64,000 nt of DNA from Moritella marina ATCC 15381 (GCF_008931805.1 NZ_CP044399.1:930001-994000); one strand, 5' to 3'. Counted from the first letter of the stretch, positions 26,425 through 36,781 are shown. Made by a program: numbers and translations. Notes: a model not told the origin generated them from the letters alone.

Positions 26425-27411
26425 ATGATGAACAACAACAGGCATTTCACTGTGGCAATGACGGCACTTATTAGCAGCTCGTTTTCTGTATCCGCGAATG
26501 ATCATCTATTGACCTCTACAGATTCAGGACCGAACAACAATAACGTGAAACATATTGTCGGTATTGAACAGACGCAGGTCGCATCGACAGCGTTAACTGC
26601 TGATGAAAGTGAATTACTCAGTGCTGAAGAATATGACCGATACGAACGTCACTTTCCGATTTGGGCACAAGATGCTATCGATTTAGGATATGAATTACCT
26701 AAGCCATATGGTTTTAGTCTGACCTATATGACGATGGAACAGCCTTTAGTTGTCGATTCTGTTGCATTTAGTGGTTTGGGCCCTATTGACGACAGAGTTA
26801 AAGTCGGTACGTCATCCGCGCAACAAGAATCTGAAACACTTACTTTACGTGGTGATGTTTGGGTATTACCGTTTTTAAATGTGTACGGTATTCTAGGTTA
26901 CACTCAGGGCAGCAGTACTGCTGCAGTTAATCCTACTTTGCATCGACCTAACTTTCCTAATAGACCTCCGATTGACTTAGGCACATACGATTTTGAATTG
27001 AATTTTAAAGGTATAACGTACGGGGCTGGTACTACTATCGTTGGTGGTATTGATAATTGGTTTGCGTTACTCGATGTCAATTACACTAATACTGCATTAG
27101 ATATTCTTGATGGTGAAATAAGTTCAATCGTCGTATCACCACGTGTTGGTTATCGCTGGAAGTTCAAAGGCCATGATATGCAGTTATGGACTGGCGCTAT
27201 GTATCAAAATGTAGAACAAACGTTTGCGGGGAGTCTTAAGGATATTGGTATCAACCTACCTGGTAAATTTGAAGTCGAGCAGCATCTTGAAGACAAATGG
27301 AATACCTTAATCGGTGGGCAAGCGCAAATCACCAACAATGTCGATCTGCTTATGGAAGCGGGTGTTGGCACTCGCCGTAGCATGATGGTTAGCTTAGGAT
27401 ACCGCTTCTAA
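26425..27411 (+). CDS. outer-membrane beta-barrel-like protein of unknown function
   Basis: A 328-residue protein starting at 26425 (or the adjacent ATG at 26428), with AGAGG 5-9 bases upstream. A signal peptide (about 1-24, cleavage near SVSAND) precedes a 95-residue acidic region and then alternating beta segments (LRGDVWVLPFLNVYGILGY, DNWFALLDVNYTN, MQLWTGAMYQNV). It ends VSLGYRF with a C-terminal Phe, typical of proteins inserted by BAM. No family was recognised. It opens a tight three-gene operon with a DUF4056 lipoprotein and a BamA-like protein. Confidence 0.72.
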   Translation: MMNNNRHFTVAMTALISSSFSVSANDHLLTSTDSGPNNNNVKHIVGIEQTQVASTALTADESELLSAEEYDRYERHFPIWAQDAIDLGYELPKPYGFSLTYMTMEQPLVVDSVAFSGLGPIDDRVKVGTSSAQQESETLTLRGDVWVLPFLNVYGILGYTQGSSTAAVNPTLHRPNFPNRPPIDLGTYDFELNFKGITYGAGTTIVGGIDNWFALLDVNYTNTALDILDGEISSIVVSPRVGYRWKFKGHDMQLWTGAMYQNVEQTFAGSLKDIGINLPGKFEVEQHLEDKWNTLIGGQAQITNNVDLLMEAGVGTRRSMMVSLGYRF

Positions 27412-27412
27412 T

Positions 27413-28693
27413 ATGATGTCCTTTGCTAAAGTATCTATGTTTGTGTTTGGCGCTATGTTGTTAACTGCTTGCAGTCAAGATTGGCAAGTTCGCTCATTGC
27501 CAACCGATGAAGCTGTCGCAGAAGCATTAGCGGCAGAGCCAGATAAACGTGTGCTTGCAAGTACCGAGTTAAATGGTTATGCAAGCCTAGAAATGCCTGG
27601 AGATGTAAGACCTTGCTGCGCGTTCGGTAATGCCCAAAAAGTCAAAGTAGGTACCTTACAAGTGCCATTCTTTCGTTATGCCAATACATTGGGAGCTGAT
27701 GATATTGGCGCACATGCGTTTGATGCTGGTACATTTAGCTATGTGAAAGCATCGCCAGGTGGTAGCAGCAGTGGTGAAAACAATGGTCAAATCTACACGC
27801 GACTTGGTGGCTTCATTGATTTAGCTCATGTACGCGATACTGCGGATAATACGGTTATTTTGTTTTATAAGATCTATAAGCAATTAGGTAAAGAAACAAA
27901 ACTTGAGTTACCGCCTGAAATCGGTCCCCGTTATATTCAGTTAAACGCCTTTGATATTGAGCATCTCGACCCATTACAGCGCTGGAATTTAGCGGCTGAT
28001 ATCGCTGCAAGACTCGGTTACTTAATGGCTGAGTCACATGAAATAGCACAATGGCACGGCTATCGCAGTTGGGCGCTTTGGTCTGAAGAGGTATCGGCTT
28101 ATTCACCTGAAGATATCTATTCAAATATGCTGGGCGCTAAGATCGCAGTGGCATTAATCAGTAATAACTTAGCCATGAATAAAACCTTGTTTAATCAGCA
28201 CATGAATGGCTGGTTAACCGCGGCAATCAATCAACTCGAACCTGTAACAGCCGAGCAAACTAACGCGTTGTTTGATGTGATTGACGGCGATTGGTGGGAT
28301 TCAAATGAACCATTACCAAATAAATTTATGTTATTGAAACGTCACTATGCCTTGGGGGATATGCAGTCTCCGTATTTAGTGGATAAACAAACTGCTCAAG
28401 CGCATGCGCATTGGCCTTTACTTGCTCCTGTCTATTTACAAGAGAAGCGACAACAAGATCAAGAACACCAAGCCAAACAGTTATCCCTGCCGCGCTACAG
28501 CCATGGTGTGGATATAGATGAAGTAGCCAAGCTATGGTTATTTATTGATGATAAGTTTAAAGCTAACTTTACTCATATCCCTGCAGAGCTGTGGTCGAAC
28601 GGTTTTACCAGTGCGCAATTTTTAGCCTTGTCAGCTTATAACCAGATTGAAGATGACAAGCAGCTAAAAGCCAAGCGCGAGGGTGATAAATAA
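27413..28693 (+). CDS. DUF4056 lipoprotein
   Basis: A 426-residue protein, one base after the preceding gene. The signal peptide ends in lipobox LLTAC (Cys about 20). The mature protein begins with a short helix, then the DUF4056 region with PGDVRPCCAFGNAQKV, GLxx-like glycine turns (GGSSSGENNGQIYTRLGGF), IDLAHVRDTADNT and a His-containing AESHEIAQWHGYRSW segment. Those conserved His/Glu residues look like a metal or catalytic site, but no activity is established for the family. The last base is shared with the next start. Confidence 0.8.
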   Translation: MMSFAKVSMFVFGAMLLTACSQDWQVRSLPTDEAVAEALAAEPDKRVLASTELNGYASLEMPGDVRPCCAFGNAQKVKVGTLQVPFFRYANTLGADDIGAHAFDAGTFSYVKASPGGSSSGENNGQIYTRLGGFIDLAHVRDTADNTVILFYKIYKQLGKETKLELPPEIGPRYIQLNAFDIEHLDPLQRWNLAADIAARLGYLMAESHEIAQWHGYRSWALWSEEVSAYSPEDIYSNMLGAKIAVALISNNLAMNKTLFNQHMNGWLTAAINQLEPVTAEQTNALFDVIDGDWWDSNEPLPNKFMLLKRHYALGDMQSPYLVDKQTAQAHAHWPLLAPVYLQEKRQQDQEHQAKQLSLPRYSHGVDIDEVAKLWLFIDDKFKANFTHIPAELWSNGFTSAQFLALSAYNQIEDDKQLKAKREGDK

Positions 28694-29910
28694 TGCTGCA
28701 GCATCGAGCTAAGCTATATCAAACCAAGCAACATAAAACCAAGTTAGGGTCACACCTATTGCTCTCGAGTTCATTGCTGTTGATGACGGGCCAAAGTGCT
28801 TTTGCGGATACTGGTTCTCAAACTGATGAAAGCGCTAACGTTGAACAAGGTGGCTGGATTGATGGGCTGTTGGAGAATCTCGGTGCGGACGGTGAATATA
28901 ACCAAGACAAAATGATTGATTTTAGCGTATTACCCGGGCCTTTTTATAATCCGGAAATGTCATTTGGTGTCGGTGTGTCGGCAATAGGGCTCTATCAGGT
29001 AGATAAAGAAGATCAGGTGAGCCAGTTATCGACATTAATTATTAATGGCTTTGCCTCTGCCAATGGTGCGCTAGGGATTGCTGTCGCAAACAAAACCTTT
29101 TTACAGCAAGATAGGTTACGGTTTTATGTTGATGCTGTTATCGCTGATGCGCCTGAAGTGTATTATGGCCGCGGTTATGATGAAAATAGACAAGATGATA
29201 ATAAAGTCACATTTGATAATCAGCAAGTATCACTGGCGCCTTCGTTACGCAAACGTATTTCCGCGCAAAGCTTTATTGGTATCGGCATGGATTTTAACTA
29301 TAATTCAGCCGATGACATTGATCGCGGGCAGTCTATGGTCGATAGCAGTATGTTGGTGGAAAGCAGCCGTAGTGTTGGGGCTAGCTTATTGGTCAATTAC
29401 GATAGTCGTGACAGTGTACTAAGTCCTCGTTCTGGGCGTCTTGTCGAATTGGATTCAAAGTGGTATCGCCAAGAATTTGGTAGCCAAACTGATTTTAATG
29501 TTCAATCATTATTATACAGCGAGTATCTGAGTATTGGTGAGAGCGGGGATGTATTAGCATGGCAAGTTCATGGCCGCTTTACGCAAGGAGATGTGCCTTG
29601 GGATCAACTCTCAGCGCTGGGTGGAGGTGGCTTATTACGTGGTTATAATTCAGGACGTTATCGCGATGAGCAAATGTTATTGGCACAAGTTGAATACCGT
29701 TTAAACCTATCAGGTCGTCATGGCATGGTATTTTGGGGCGGTGCTGGTGGACTTGCCGATAACATTGATAAATTATCAGCAGATGAACTATTGCCAACGG
29801 CGGGCGTGGGTTATCGATTTGAAGTGAAACCCAAAGTTAATCTACGCTTAGACATGGGCTTTGGTAATGGTGATTCAGGGTTCTACTTTAATGTGAATGA
29901 AGCGTTTTAA
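28693..29910 (+). CDS. BamA/TamA-family outer-membrane barrel protein
   Basis: A 405-residue protein. A long signal peptide (about 1-38, ending QSAFAD) is followed by about 50 residues and a bacterial surface antigen (D15) 16-strand barrel. Recognisable parts are the DSRDSVLSPRSGRL motif, LGGGGLLRGYNSGRYRDEQM (VRGF-like lid loop, here LRGY) and the end GFGNGDSGFYFNVNEAF with terminal Phe. There is no POTRA domain, unlike BamA or TamA, so it is a short member such as those linked to lipoprotein or lipid surface export. It is coupled to the DUF4056 lipoprotein gene. Confidence 0.85.
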   Translation: MLQHRAKLYQTKQHKTKLGSHLLLSSSLLLMTGQSAFADTGSQTDESANVEQGGWIDGLLENLGADGEYNQDKMIDFSVLPGPFYNPEMSFGVGVSAIGLYQVDKEDQVSQLSTLIINGFASANGALGIAVANKTFLQQDRLRFYVDAVIADAPEVYYGRGYDENRQDDNKVTFDNQQVSLAPSLRKRISAQSFIGIGMDFNYNSADDIDRGQSMVDSSMLVESSRSVGASLLVNYDSRDSVLSPRSGRLVELDSKWYRQEFGSQTDFNVQSLLYSEYLSIGESGDVLAWQVHGRFTQGDVPWDQLSALGGGGLLRGYNSGRYRDEQMLLAQVEYRLNLSGRHGMVFWGGAGGLADNIDKLSADELLPTAGVGYRFEVKPKVNLRLDMGFGNGDSGFYFNVNEAF

Positions 29911-30099
29911 GCCTATTTATTGAGGCTTAGTGTTACTAAGTATGATCATATATGAAATATAACAAGCTTATATATGAAACATGTGATTATTATCACTTTA
30001 TAGGCAAGCCTGCTGCTTTATCATTGTTTTTTAATATTTACCGCCATTTTAATACTGAACTTTATAATGACGGTTCTCTCCGGTTTTAAGGAATATGCT

Positions 30100-30867
30100 A
30101 TGACTACTGCAAACGTTTTTCACCTTGGTATCAATAAATCAGACTTACAAGGTGCCGAATTGGCTATCATTCCAGGTGATCCAGCGCGTGTCGAAAAGAT
30201 CGCACAGCAAATGGAAAACCCAAAATTTTTAGCAAGTCATCGAGAATACACGGTTTATTTAGCCGATTTAGCAGGTAAGAAAGTGGTTGTGTGTTCAACA
30301 GGTATCGGCGGTCCATCGACTTCGATTGCTGTTGAAGAACTTGCGCAACTTGGCGTTAATACATTCTTAAGAGTTGGCACAACGGGTGCAATTCAAGAAC
30401 ACATTAATGTTGGCGATATGATTGTAACAACAGCGTCGGTACGTCTTGACGGTGCAAGCTCTCATTTTGCGCCAATGGAATACCCTGCAGTAGCAGATTT
30501 TGCTGTCGCGACAGAAATGAAAGCGGCTGTTGATGCTGAAGGTATCAAGGTACATATGGGCGTTACTGCATCAAGTGATACCTTCTACCCAGGTCAAGAG
30601 CGTTACGATACATTCTCGGGCCGTGTTACACGTCGTTTCCAAGGTTCTATGCAAGAATGGCAAGACATGGGCGTGCTTAACTTTGAAATGGAATCGGCAA
30701 CACTCTTTACTATGTGTGCAAGCCAAGGCCTTAAAGCGGGCTGTGTTGCTGGTGTTATTATTAACCGCACACAAAAAGAGATCCCTGATGAAGCCGCAAT
30801 GAAACTTGTTGAAACAAGATCGATTAAAGTTGTTGTTGATGCTGCTCGCCGTATGTTGACTGCTTAA
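30100..30867 (+). CDS. udp: uridine phosphorylase
   Basis: A 255-residue protein that phosphorolyses uridine to uracil and ribose-1-phosphate in pyrimidine salvage. The start at 30100 has AAGGA 7 bases upstream. Motifs are [13 protein letters not shown] (phosphate-binding), [25 protein letters not shown], the uracil-recognising FQGSMQEWQ, and [10 protein letters not shown] (ribose-binding). Length matches the E. coli enzyme. The reading frame continues open for 40 codons beyond the TAA (separate entry). Confidence 0.95.
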   Translation: MTTANVFHLGINKSDLQGAELAIIPGDPARVEKIAQQMENPKFLASHREYTVYLADLAGKKVVVCSTGIGGPSTSIAVEELAQLGVNTFLRVGTTGAIQEHINVGDMIVTTASVRLDGASSHFAPMEYPAVADFAVATEMKAAVDAEGIKVHMGVTASSDTFYPGQERYDTFSGRVTRRFQGSMQEWQDMGVLNFEMESATLFTMCASQGLKAGCVAGVIINRTQKEIPDEAAMKLVETRSIKVVVDAARRMLTA

Positions 30868-30990
30868 ACTCAAAACCCACTATTAGTCGCGATTGGTGCC
30901 GCTATCATTATTGATGCGGTGACTGGTGAAGCGAAAGCTGAATCGGGTCAAAACGTAGTGGTATTAGGGCTAGTGACATCAGGCAATTAA
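30868..30990 (+). pseudogene. 40-codon open segment in frame after the udp stop, possible gene remnant
   Basis: Directly after the udp TAA, the same frame stays open to a TAA at 30988-30990. It reads like coding sequence: NPLLVAIGAAIIIDAVTG then EAKAESGQNVVVLGLVTSGN, with small and aliphatic residues and a hydrophobic core. It has no start codon with a ribosome site. It could be the remnant of a small membrane or hydrophobic protein, a former C-terminal extension, or a readthrough tail. Confidence 0.35.
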
Positions 30991-31029
30991 ACCTGAGTGC
31001 TTAGCTAAGCGTTGTTAGAATAAATACAG

Positions 31030-31061
31030 AGCCAGCCTGCTTATACAGGGCTGGCTTTTTT
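31030..31061 (+). terminator. terminator in the udp/GST convergent region
   Basis: An 8-bp GC-rich stem AGCCAGCC/GGCTGGCT with an 11-nt loop is followed by a T run. It ends the udp transcript and sits 5 bp from the GST stop. Confidence 0.8.
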
Positions 31062-31065
31062 GTTT

Positions 31066-31731
31066 TTAGTGGCTTGAGGCAAAATAAACGGCTTTGTCGC
31101 CAGCAGACCATTGCGGGTATTTATACATAATATCAGCAAATAATGTCGAGCTAGTGTGGCGATCTAACCAAGCGCGCAACCTAGGGTAGGGAGATTGTTC
31201 GAACCAGGCTTTATCAACACTGGAAAATTGACGAATAAAGGGAAAGATAGCGATGTCTGCGAGACTTACATCATCACTAATAAGGTTATTGTGTAGCCTG
31301 AGTAACAATTCAAGCTGAGTTAGAAAATGGCTACCTTGCTCACGATATTGCGCTTCGCTGAATTCAGGGTGGCGGTCAGCATATTTATATTTATCTAAAA
31401 TAGCTTTGAATTCGTTATCATTTTCATCGATCAGTGAGCTGATCTGCTTTTGCAAATTAGGCTGATTTTGGCGTCGCCAATCATGGCTGTCATTTTGTGC
31501 TAGCGCCCAGTGCATAATGTCGCGACTTTCATCAATGATCTGCTTATCTTGGGTGACTAGAACTGGCACTGTACCTTTAGGCGAGTAAGCTAACAAGCTC
31601 ATCGGTTTATCTTTTAATACCACCTCTCTTAATTCAACTTCAACTTGACTGTAACAAACCGCGAGTCGAGCTCTCATTGCATATGGGCAACGACGAAACG
31701 AATAAAAAATAGCAGGGCGAGTAGGTCGCAT
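31066..31731 (-). CDS. glutathione S-transferase family protein
   Basis: A 221-residue protein. The N-terminal thioredoxin fold (about 5-85) starts YSFRRCPYAMRARLA, with a redox-type Cys15 rather than Ser/Tyr, then KGTVPVL (cis-Pro) and DESRDI (glutathione gamma-Glu binding). The helical C-terminal domain holds VSLADIAIFPFIRQF (N-capping motif). The Cys places it near omega/beta-type or glutaredoxin-like GSTs that reduce mixed disulfides. The substrate is unknown. Confidence 0.88.
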   Translation of the reverse strand: MRPTRPAIFYSFRRCPYAMRARLAVCYSQVEVELREVVLKDKPMSLLAYSPKGTVPVLVTQDKQIIDESRDIMHWALAQNDSHDWRRQNQPNLQKQISSLIDENDNEFKAILDKYKYADRHPEFSEAQYREQGSHFLTQLELLLRLHNNLISDDVSLADIAIFPFIRQFSSVDKAWFEQSPYPRLRAWLDRHTSSTLFADIMYKYPQWSAGDKAVYFASSH

Positions 31732-31909
31732 TAATAGACTCCAACATGAAACATTTAAGATAGTGAGATTAAATTATCTCACTTTGTTTTACTGTATCAA
31801 ATCAGCGCTATATATACATTAAAATGATAATATTATTAGTCTTGTATATACAGTAGGTATGTTAGTATCCACTCGAGTTAATCGCACAAGTTTAAGGTAT
31901 TGTATTTTA

Positions 31910-32413
31910 ATGAATGAAAAAATGGGTTTTTCATTACTGGAATTAACATTTGTTATAGTGGTTCTTTCAGTGCTCGCTATGTTTGCTATCCCCGAGTACA
32001 CCAAAACACATCGTGAAGCCAAAGTCGCTGTATTGACCGATTTACGAGGCAAATTAATCAATGCCGTTGATACCTTGAAAACAGCATCAAACATTGAATC
32101 ACGTAAACAGACTATTAGTGGAAAAACGTATGTTCAATATGACGTCAGACAGTCCTATCTAGTATCTGGCAAGCTGCTAGATCCAACTGAAATTTGTCAT
32201 ATATTGGGGCTGACCCCTGGCCCCCTTGTTGAAGGCGAGATGATTACTTCAAGTGATGGTATGTATACTTGTAAAAATGTAAGCCCGAAACAGAGTTGGA
32301 TTAAAATGAATCGGCTTGAATCGACAGATTGCGCATTGGCATACACAGCCTATTATCATAATGGCTCTATCGCTAATGTTGATATTAAATTGACTGGTGA
32401 TTGTTTAGAGTAA
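31910..32413 (+). CDS. type IV prepilin-like protein
   Basis: A 167-residue protein from the ATG at 31910. The short leader MNEKMG is followed by FSLLELTFVIVVLSVLAMFA: prepilin peptidase would cut after Gly6, exposing Phe+1, and Glu+5 is present. The mature part has an alpha-helical stalk and a C-terminal domain with four Cys (EICHIL, MYTCKN, STDCAL, TGDCLE), fitting disulfide-bonded (pseudo)pilins. No pilus or secretion assembly genes are adjacent, so it is an orphan subunit, perhaps a minor pilin served by machinery elsewhere. Confidence 0.85.
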   Translation: MNEKMGFSLLELTFVIVVLSVLAMFAIPEYTKTHREAKVAVLTDLRGKLINAVDTLKTASNIESRKQTISGKTYVQYDVRQSYLVSGKLLDPTEICHILGLTPGPLVEGEMITSSDGMYTCKNVSPKQSWIKMNRLESTDCALAYTAYYHNGSIANVDIKLTGDCLE

Positions 32414-32709
32414 ATTGACACTTAATTTACGCTGATTATTTATACACCTGTTAACACTTAATTAACGCTTCTCACTTTCAGAACTTTCGTTATTTTCTTT
32501 CATTCGAAAGTGACTATCTGTTTAATTAGAAATAAACTTTTAGTTGGGTGCCTATTTATGGGTATTTGCTGAACATATTGCTGAAACCATTTTAAATTTC
32601 AGTCATTTTGAGTGATAATGCCGCGCCTAGTCCGTTATCTATCCATAACATGAACCGACTAGCGCTAAATGTTCTAATCTTTTCGATCAAATCTTTAGGA
32701 AATAAAACC

Positions 32710-34191
32710 ATGGTAAAACCTGAGAATAACAGTATTGTCATTTTTGGTGCTTCGGGTGATTTAACAAAACGAAAGTTACTTCCCGCGCTTTTTCACCTTT
32801 ATGTCAATGAACTGTTACCTGAAGATTTCTCTATTTTGGGTGCGAGTAAAACTGCATACACGGACGATTCATTCCGTGCAAAAGTAACTAATGATTTAAT
32901 CCAAAGTGAAGGCATTACTCAGCAACAAGCTGAAGCGTTTAGTAAACATTTGTACTATATCTCGATGGATATGACAGATGCAGATAGCTACGTTGCGTTT
33001 AAAGAGCGCTTAGAAACATTGTCTGTCACGCACAATACAGTTGGTAATGCTATTTACTATATGGCAACACCACCAAGCTTATATGCAGCCATTTCTGCAA
33101 ACCTTGCTAAACACAAATTGAATAAAGATCGTAATGGTTGGAAACGTTTGATCGTTGAAAAACCATTTGGTTATGACCTTGCATCGGCAAACGAATTAGA
33201 TGAGCATTTGCACACTTGTTTCCGTGAACGTCAGGTGTATCGTATTGATCATTACTTAGGTAAAGAAACAGTACAGAATCTATTAGTATATCGTTTCTCT
33301 AATGGTTTATTCGAACCATTGTGGAACCGTAGTTTCATCGACTATGTTGAAATTACAGCGGCTGAAAGCTTAGGTGTTGAAGAACGTGGCGGTTATTATG
33401 ACCATTCTGGCGCAGTACGAGATATGCTACAGAATCACTTATTACAAGTATTAGCACTGGTTGCGATGGAGCCACCTGCAGTGATCAACGCAGATGCGAT
33501 GCGTAATGAAGTGGTTAAAGTGATCCAAAGTTTACGCCCGCTTGAAGAACAAGATCTACGTGATAATCTCGTGTTAGGCCAATATACAAAAAGTGTAGTT
33601 AATGGCGAAGAGATGCCGGGTTACCGTAGTGAAAAAGACGTAGATGCAGATTCACGTACTCCGACTTATGTGGGGATGAAGATGATGATCGACAACTGGC
33701 GTTGGAACGGCGTACCTTTTTATGTGCGTACGGGTAAACGTATGCCAGAACGTTTGACTGAAATTGTGGTTCACTTTAAAAAGACACCACATCCAATTTT
33801 TGGTCAGAACGCGCCGGAAAATAAACTGATCTTGCGTATTCAACCAAACGAATCAATTCAAATGGACTTTGGTTTGAAAAAACCTGGTGCAGGCTTTACT
33901 GCTCAGCAAGTATCAATGAGCTTTGACTATAATAGTTTAGAAGAAAATAACCTGTTAACAGCCTACGAACGTTTATTACTTGATTGTATGAAAGGCGACG
34001 CAACGTTATTTGCCCGCTCTGATGCAGTGAAAGCATGTTGGGAATTTGTGCAGCCAATCTTAGACTATAAAAAAGAAGCTAAATCTTTGTTTGGTTATAA
34101 GTGTGGCAGCTGGGGTCCAAATAAAGCAGATGAAATGCTTGAGAAAGATGGCCGCGAATGGCGTTTTTCGAGTGAAGAAGTGATTAACTAA
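32710..34191 (+). CDS. zwf: glucose-6-phosphate 1-dehydrogenase
   Basis: A 493-residue enzyme that oxidises glucose-6-phosphate to 6-phosphogluconolactone, making NADPH. The start at 32710 follows AGGA; a longer frame from 32608 has no ribosome site and exceeds family length. Motifs are the Rossmann [18 protein letters not shown], active-site [13 protein letters not shown] with the catalytic His region, and VEKPFGYD. Pgl follows 87 bp downstream, so the first two oxidative pentose-phosphate/Entner-Doudoroff steps are together; gnd or edd is not in the window. Confidence 0.97.
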   Translation: MVKPENNSIVIFGASGDLTKRKLLPALFHLYVNELLPEDFSILGASKTAYTDDSFRAKVTNDLIQSEGITQQQAEAFSKHLYYISMDMTDADSYVAFKERLETLSVTHNTVGNAIYYMATPPSLYAAISANLAKHKLNKDRNGWKRLIVEKPFGYDLASANELDEHLHTCFRERQVYRIDHYLGKETVQNLLVYRFSNGLFEPLWNRSFIDYVEITAAESLGVEERGGYYDHSGAVRDMLQNHLLQVLALVAMEPPAVINADAMRNEVVKVIQSLRPLEEQDLRDNLVLGQYTKSVVNGEEMPGYRSEKDVDADSRTPTYVGMKMMIDNWRWNGVPFYVRTGKRMPERLTEIVVHFKKTPHPIFGQNAPENKLILRIQPNESIQMDFGLKKPGAGFTAQQVSMSFDYNSLEENNLLTAYERLLLDCMKGDATLFARSDAVKACWEFVQPILDYKKEAKSLFGYKCGSWGPNKADEMLEKDGREWRFSSEEVIN

Positions 34192-34278
34192 TCACGCTTC
34201 ACTCAGTCATTAGTCACTGAGTAATTTGTTACTAAGTGACTAACTAAGCATGTAAATAAACAACAGTAGCGTGGAGAT

Positions 34279-34998
34279 ATGATGGATTATCGTACTTTTG
34301 AAACACCAGAACAGGTTGTTGAGTCATTGGCTCAGTCACTTGTTGAATATAGCCAGCAAGAGCAACCTGTACATATTTCGTTATCAGGCGGCAGTACACC
34401 AAAGCTTTTATTTAAAGTGTTAGCACAAGCGCCATTTGCAACCAGCATCACATGGACTAACTTACATTTTTGGTGGGGCGATGAACGCTGTGTTGCACCT
34501 GATGATGCCGAAAGTAATTTTGGTGAAGCACAAGCGTTGCTATTTTCGAAGGTAGCATTACCGACAGAGAATATTCACCGCATATTAGGTGAAGACGCAC
34601 CTGAGCAAGAAGTTATTCGTTTTGCGCAAGAGATGCAAACCGTGATTCCTGCACATAATGGTTTACCTTGTTTTGATTGGATCCTACTGGGCATGGGTAG
34701 TGATGGTCATACAGCATCCTTATTCCCAGGCCAAACTGATTATAACGATGAAAACATCGCAATCATTGCTCAACATCCAGAATCAGGACAATACCGTATT
34801 TCTAAAACGGCGCGTCTGTTAGCGAATGCAAAGCGCATTAGCTATTTAGTGTTGGGTGCTGGTAAGGCTGAAGTGATCAAGCAAATTCATGATAAGGATG
34901 ATGCTGCCCTTGCTTACCCAGCTGCGCAAGTTAAAGCAAATCAGGGTAACACTGAATGGATCTTGGACGCAGCAGCAGCAAGATTAATTAGTCGCTAA
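34279..34998 (+). CDS. pgl: 6-phosphogluconolactonase
   Basis: A 239-residue DevB-type lactonase that hydrolyses 6-phosphogluconolactone. Motifs are HISLSGGSTPKLLF, FWWGDERCVAPDDAESNFG and LLGMGSDGHTASLFPG. A GTGGAG-like site is near the start and a second ATG follows immediately, so the start may be 34279 or 34282. It lies downstream of zwf with no terminator between them and a strong terminator after it, so the two are likely one operon. Confidence 0.95.
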   Translation: MMDYRTFETPEQVVESLAQSLVEYSQQEQPVHISLSGGSTPKLLFKVLAQAPFATSITWTNLHFWWGDERCVAPDDAESNFGEAQALLFSKVALPTENIHRILGEDAPEQEVIRFAQEMQTVIPAHNGLPCFDWILLGMGSDGHTASLFPGQTDYNDENIAIIAQHPESGQYRISKTARLLANAKRISYLVLGAGKAEVIKQIHDKDDAALAYPAAQVKANQGNTEWILDAAAARLISR

Positions 34999-35056
34999 GA
35001 TAAGACCGAGCGGTTTAATTTTATTTGCTATTTAACGTTGCTTTCTTAGTATCGAA

Positions 35057-35089
35057 GACCTGTTAGTTGACGCTAGCAGGTCTTTTTTT
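35057..35089 (+). terminator. terminator after zwf-pgl
   Basis: A 10-bp stem GACCTGTTAG/CTAGCAGGTC (one G-U type pair) with a 6-nt loop is followed by seven T. Confidence 0.88.
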
Positions 35090-35587
35090 GTTCACTTGTC
35101 TATTTTTCATACCAGCGGCTAAAACCTACCCCTCATTAAATTAATTTAACAACCTTATATAGAAACAATTTTAAATTCAGCTAGCATTAGTTTGTCTTAC
35201 ATGTAGTTCGTGGCTTAAACAGTTCATTAGGTGCCTTGTGAGGGGGATTTTTTTGCTATTCTTTGTGTTTTTATTGTTAATAAAGTGTTTTAAACTGATT
35301 TAAGGCTTGTAACTAGCCAAATATGGTTATTTTTGTGACTTGGTTCTAATATATATATGTGTGATTTATAAGTGTTATGTGTCATATTATGTCGAGTCTA
35401 ACGAGAAGGTGAGTAAACACCTTGATAGCACTAAATATAATTATTTTTAATTATTCTTTAATTACTCTTTAATCAATATTATTTGATAATACTGACATAT
35501 CTTCATCCTATATTAGGTGTAATGGACTAGCGTTGTATTGTATTGAGCGACCGTTTTATAGATGAATATGCAGGTATAAGGAAAAAC
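35090..35587. other. 498-bp AT-rich leader/intergenic region before nhaA
   Basis: No gene was seen. A small inverted repeat AAGGTG/CACCTT lies at 35406-35423 and the 35430-35500 stretch is very AT-rich. A long leader upstream of nhaA could hold a cation-responsive RNA, but no known consensus was recognised. AAGGA at 35578-35582 sets the ATG at 35588. Confidence 0.4.
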
Positions 35588-36781
35588 ATGAACAAGACAC
35601 AAGATTCGTTTTTATCTAGTTTCTTTAAACTAGAATCAGCAGGCGGCATTATCTTAATGTTCTCGGCTGTATTAGCTATGGTTTTAGCTAATAGCCCTTT
35701 ACAGGGACTCTATTCACTATTTTTAGAAACCCCAGTAGAAATAAAACTTGGCGGTTTAGAGATTGCGAAACCATTATTACTTTGGATTAACGATGGTTTA
35801 ATGGCTGTATTCTTCTTTTTAGTCGGACTTGAGCTAAAGCGGGAATTAGTGGAAGGGGAATTATCTGATCCTCGAAATATCATTCTACCTGGCGTTGGTG
35901 CTATCGGTGGTATGTTATTCCCAGCACTTATCTATGTTTACTTTAACTATGATGATCCTGCTGCGTTAAGCGGTTGGGCTATCCCTGCTGCAACAGATAT
36001 AGCATTTGCGTTAGGTATTTTAAGTTTATTGGGCTCTCGAGTACCGGTTAGCTTGAAGATATTCTTAACGTCACTGGCTATTTTTGATGATATTGGTGCG
36101 ATCCTTATTATTGCATTCTTCTATACATCGAAGATCTCTGTGGTTGCATTGATTGTGACTGCATTGTGTATCCCAGTGTTAGCTTATTTGAATAAACGTA
36201 ATGTTGATTCGAAAGCCTTATATATCATTGTTGGTATTGTGATGTGGGTGGCAATGCTGAAATCTGGTGTTCACGCAACATTGGCTGGCGTTATTCTTGC
36301 GTTATTTATCCCGATGCAATCAAAAGATAAATCACATTCTCCACTGAAGAAGATGGAGCATGGACTACACTTTGTTGTGGCTTTTGTTATCTTACCTATC
36401 TTCGCATTTGCAAACGCAGGTATTAACTTATCGGGTGTTGGCTTAGAGCAAATCCTGCATCCAGTGCCAATGGGTATTGCGTTAGGTCTGTTCTTTGGTA
36501 AGCAAATTGGTATCTTCGGTTTATGTTGGTTGGCGATTAAATGTAAGATTGCACAAATGCCAAAAGGCATGGACTGGTGTTCTTTATATAGTACGGCGAT
36601 CCTATGTGGTGTTGGTTTCACCATGAGCTTGTTTATTGGTTCACTTGCCTTTGAAGAAACAGGAACCAACTTATTGTTTGATGAGCGCCTTGGTATCATC
36701 TTAGGTTCATTAATCTCTGGTTTGGTCGGCTTCTTTATGTTGAAGTCATGCCTCTCAAAACAAGACGCAGCAGCAAAATAA
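35588..36781 (+). CDS. nhaA: Na+/H+ antiporter NhaA
   Basis: A 397-residue inner-membrane antiporter exchanging two H+ for one Na+ (or Li+), important for pH and salt balance. The upstream TTG at 35543 is rejected in favour of the ATG with AAGGA. Key residues are visible: an Asp in [11 protein letters not shown] and the double Asp in [12 protein letters not shown] that bind the cation. Twelve helices are expected. Usual family length. The neighbouring carbonic anhydrase also acts in pH balance. Confidence 0.96.
   Translation: MNKTQDSFLSSFFKLESAGGIILMFSAVLAMVLANSPLQGLYSLFLETPVEIKLGGLEIAKPLLLWINDGLMAVFFFLVGLELKRELVEGELSDPRNIILPGVGAIGGMLFPALIYVYFNYDDPAALSGWAIPAATDIAFALGILSLLGSRVPVSLKIFLTSLAIFDDIGAILIIAFFYTSKISVVALIVTALCIPVLAYLNKRNVDSKALYIIVGIVMWVAMLKSGVHATLAGVILALFIPMQSKDKSHSPLKKMEHGLHFVVAFVILPIFAFANAGINLSGVGLEQILHPVPMGIALGLFFGKQIGIFGLCWLAIKCKIAQMPKGMDWCSLYSTAILCGVGFTMSLFIGSLAFEETGTNLLFDERLGIILGSLISGLVGFFMLKSCLSKQDAAAK

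Noticed and set aside
29078-29422. 114-codon frame inside the BamA-like gene
   Set aside because: Out of frame with a gene that has clear family motifs across the same bases.
35090-35587. Cation (Na+ or Li+) riboswitch upstream of nhaA
   Set aside because: A long leader exists but I could not match any known consensus.
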